This document shows positions 61,685 through 64,000 of a DNA stretch of 64,000 nucleotides, in pieces. The first letter of the stretch is position 1. The number at the start of each line of letters is the position of its first letter. A model generated the notes under the pieces. The model did no database searches. It was given only the letters and a program-made list of their open reading frames with translations, and had not been told where the DNA came from. Source of the stretch: Zerene cesonia (taxonomy: Eukaryota; Arthropoda; Insecta; Lepidoptera; Pieridae); contig NC_052127.1 in the NCBI RefSeq assembly GCF_012273895.1, forward strand, positions 1,918,247 to 1,982,246, in the 5' to 3' direction. Position numbers and translations under genes: made by a program.

Positions 61685-62036
61685 TATCCCTACTTATATT
61701 ATAAATGCGAAAGTAACTCTAGTCTGTCTGTTACGCTTTCACGCTTAAACCACTGAACCAATTTTGATCAAATTTGGTATAAAGATAGAACTATACTTGG
61801 GAAAGGAAACTTTTTATCGCAAAAAATAAGGTAGAAGGGGTTGAAATAGGGGACGAAAGTTTGTATGGCAGTTCCTTATTGTCAAACATAAAATCATGTA
61901 AGATTATTTCACACCTAAATCACTTAACCAATTTTGACAAATAGTCCAGACCTTGGGAAAGACTATAGGCTTCTCCTTACCATGTCACGCGGTATAACCG
62001 AATTCCACTGGGGCGAAGCCGCGGGCGGAAAGCTAG
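61685..62036 (+). mobile_element. RTE-like 3'-tail repeat, family F, long copy
   Basis: It starts 'tacttatattataaatgcga', repeats its 'accaattttgac/atcaaat' core twice (61758 and 61927), and ends 'gaagccgcgggcggaaagct'. The double core suggests internal duplication. Confidence 0.6.
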
Positions 62037-62049
62037 TTATTTTACATGT

Positions 62050-62235
62050 TATCTTCTAATATATAAAATTCTCGTGTCACAGTTTTCGTTGCCATACTCC
62101 TCCGAAACGGCTTGACCGATTTTGATGAAATTTTTTGTGCTTATCCGGTATCTATGTGAATCAGCCAACATCTATTTTTCATACCCCTAAATGATAAGAG
62201 TAAGGCAGAACAGCGTTTGCCGGGTTCAGCTAGTA
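62050..62235 (+). mobile_element. RTE-like 3'-tail repeat, family E
   Basis: It runs from 'ttctaatatataaaattctc' to 'gtttgccgggttcagctagt' and begins right after the previous element. Confidence 0.65.
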
Positions 62236-62479
62236 ACTTATAATATATTCCATATATAGAACAATGAAAATTTATTTCGTATGCATCAGGCAGACCCACA
62301 TTAAATAAATGGTTATTCCCCGTGTTACAGGAAAATCGAGGTGCGGTTCTTTTTGAATGTTACATATGCAACAATGACTAACATTCTCTTTGTGTTAAAT
62401 GTTTTTATTGGTATATTAATAAATTATTATCGGTGAAGCATTGTTTTCAATATATACGGGATTGTTGCAATTATTATGT

Positions 62480-62683
62480 TACTAGCTGCGCCCCACGGTT
62501 TCAGCCGCGTAAGTCCGTATCCCGTAGGAATATCGGGATGAAAAGTTGCCTATATGTTATTCCGGTTGTCCAGCTGTCTACGAACCAAATTTCATTGCAA
62601 TCGGTTGAGTAGTTTTTACGTGAAAAAGTAACAAACACACACACGTGCTCACAAACTTTCGCATTTATGATATTAGTAGGATG
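62480..62683 (-). mobile_element. RTE-like 3'-tail repeat, family B
   Basis: Reversed copy, 'actagctgcgccccacggtt' to 'atttatgatattagtaggat', among the best of the family here. Confidence 0.7.
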
Positions 62684-62929
62684 TGTCTGTAAATTGATGA
62701 TGGTCTAAGATTTTATCGGTTGGTTAATGTGTTTTTCTTTTTGTACTGTAATGTCTTGTCTCCTGTGGATTTTTACCGACTTCACTAAGCGGAAAAGGTG
62801 TTTTTTTTACCGAATTTTAGAATTTGAGAATTATCGATATTGATGATTATTTTTTATTTAAAAGCTCTCCGTGTGGTCCCATTAAAATTTCGTCTAGTTC
62901 TGATAATTTGATGGCGGTTTAGATTGTTA

Positions 62930-63098
62930 CTGCGGTCCGCTCCGGCTTCGCCCGTGGTACATATATAGACTAAAGCCTTCCTCAATAAATGGGCTATCTA
63001 AACCTGAAGGCATTTTTCAAACCGGACCAGTAGTTCCTGAGATTAGCGCCTTTAACACACAAACAAACTCTTCAGCTTTGCAGCATTAGTATAGATTA
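62930..63098 (-). mobile_element. RTE-like 3'-tail repeat, reversed
   Basis: It contains 'tccgctccggcttcgcccgt', 'accggaccagtagttcctga' and 'ttagcgcctttaacacacaa'. Same family as 61000-61160. Confidence 0.55.
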
Positions 63099-64000
63099 AA
63101 AAAAAACTTGACTTATTTTAAAATGTTGGTGGGAAAACAGGAAGTGCATACGTGATTCATAGCGCGTTGTTTGTTTATCAATATTAGTTTTATTGTGACA
63201 TATATAATATAACCATAAAAATATCCTACTATATAAGGATAAAAATCACAAATTAGTTTTTTACTCATTGCTATAATATTTCATCAGGCGCGGGGTTTTT
63301 ATAAAACTACGTACCGATTGTTTACGGAGGCGCTTTAAATTATTACGATTAAATAGACGATAAATAGAGTACAAATGTCTATCTGGGCGCAACTGCGGCG
63401 AGCAGGTAATTTATATATTGAAATGATATTTCTTTTCTACGTAAAAGATCCGACGACCCTAGAAGTGCCAAGCCGTAACGTGACGCCAATTTACCAAACC
63501 GTTATCGTGGTATCGAGTAATTAAACCGAAAAAAGCACAGTCGAATTTAGAACCTCCTTCCTCTTTGGGAACAACCTCTTTCGATTTTAGGAACGTCGTT
63601 TAAAAAGTGATCTATTTACCACACTACGCAATTAAGAACGATAAACATATGCACTATGTTTCGTTTTATCTTATCGAAGCGCTTATTAAAGATCTTTTGT
63701 AGTTCCTTCCTTATGGGGATAACAAAGACGGACGGGGTTTTATATACGTTTGTCAAATTTTTGAATTTAAAAGCAATATGCGAATGACGTCGCGGGCACA
63801 AATCTAGTAGCTATAATTAAAATAGCATTATAAGAAAAAAATGTGTAGAATGTAATTGGGTTATGTAAATACTTAATTGCGAAAACATCTTATCATTAAC
63901 CTAGATATGAAGATAATATGTAGTATCAAAACATACAACTGGATTTCTTATTAAATTTTTATAAAAACAAAAGTTTGAATCACGAAAATCACTGGAAACT

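Larger units (their letters stand above)
56944..64000. other. Long intron or intergenic DNA dominated by repeat copies
   Basis: No exon could be supported. About half of the readable sequence is dispersed elements, listed separately. A block at 63500-63810 ending 'cgggcacaaatctagtagct' looks like another LINE-tail family. Between them is AT-rich DNA. Confidence 0.55.

Noticed and set aside
63365..63412. Possible exon ending at 'gcgagcag|gtaatt'
   Set aside because: No acceptor with a pyrimidine tract and no supporting frame; it lies next to repeat sequence.
1..64000. CRISPR arrays, operons or other prokaryotic systems
   Set aside because: The window is plainly eukaryotic with spliced genes; the only regular short repeats are the minisatellite and microsatellites.

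Overview
The window is nuclear DNA of an insect, most likely a butterfly or moth. Small, GC-richer exons sit in AT-rich introns with GT/AG splice sites. The intergenic and intronic DNA is full of short elements of lepidopteran type: a SINE ending in a 'gcttaccatcaggcgaacc' block, tRNA-headed SINEs, and many 3' tails resembling RTE-type LINEs ('ataaatgcgaaagtttgt' at one end, 'ctagctgcgcc' at the other). There is no operon, phage, plasmid or CRISPR structure. Gene models were built by hand, by joining exons so that splice phase and protein-family similarity both hold.

Layout: (1) 137-9065, + strand: the last twelve coding exons of a dystrobrevin gene; the gene enters from before the window. 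(2) 9066-14793: dystrobrevin 3' end and intergenic DNA, with one unexplained coding-like segment. (3) 14794-35690, - strand: a complete seven-exon, 475-residue major facilitator transporter (sugar/Tret1-like) with a 12-kb first intron. (4) 38954-46664, + strand: a fourteen-exon ADAM10-like metalloproteinase with an intact zinc site but no obvious transmembrane segment. (5) 46737-49750, - strand: JMJD7. (6) 50310-52527, - strand: PPP1R42, a leucine-rich-repeat protein. (7) 52952-53209, + strand: intronless SF3B5. (8) 54277-55694, - strand: exosome subunit MTR3/EXOSC6. (9) 56833-56943, + strand: first coding exon of an unidentified protein with an N-terminal hydrophobic segment. The rest, to 64000, is repeat-rich intron or intergenic DNA.

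The genes from 46.7 to 56 kb are compact housekeeping genes: histone-fold-free oxygenase JMJD7, the PP1 regulator, the U2 snRNP protein SF3B5 and the RNA exosome subunit. Two neighbouring pairs are divergent with short shared upstream regions (PPP1R42/SF3B5, and EXOSC6/unknown gene), and ADAM10-like and JMJD7 converge with interleaved polyadenylation signals. They need not form one pathway. Three runs of exactly 1000 N (18634-19633, 30919-31918, 58647-59646) are scaffold gaps of nominal size. The middle one is flanked by a perfect 77-bp duplication and is probably an assembly artefact.

I did not find a clear new biological system. The most notable points are two cases in dystrobrevin where tandem repeats copy or abut a splice acceptor, a tail-to-tail SINE hairpin just before a dystrobrevin exon, the soluble-looking ADAM10 paralogue, the transporter lacking the usual sugar-binding motif, and two coding-like segments that belong to no model.
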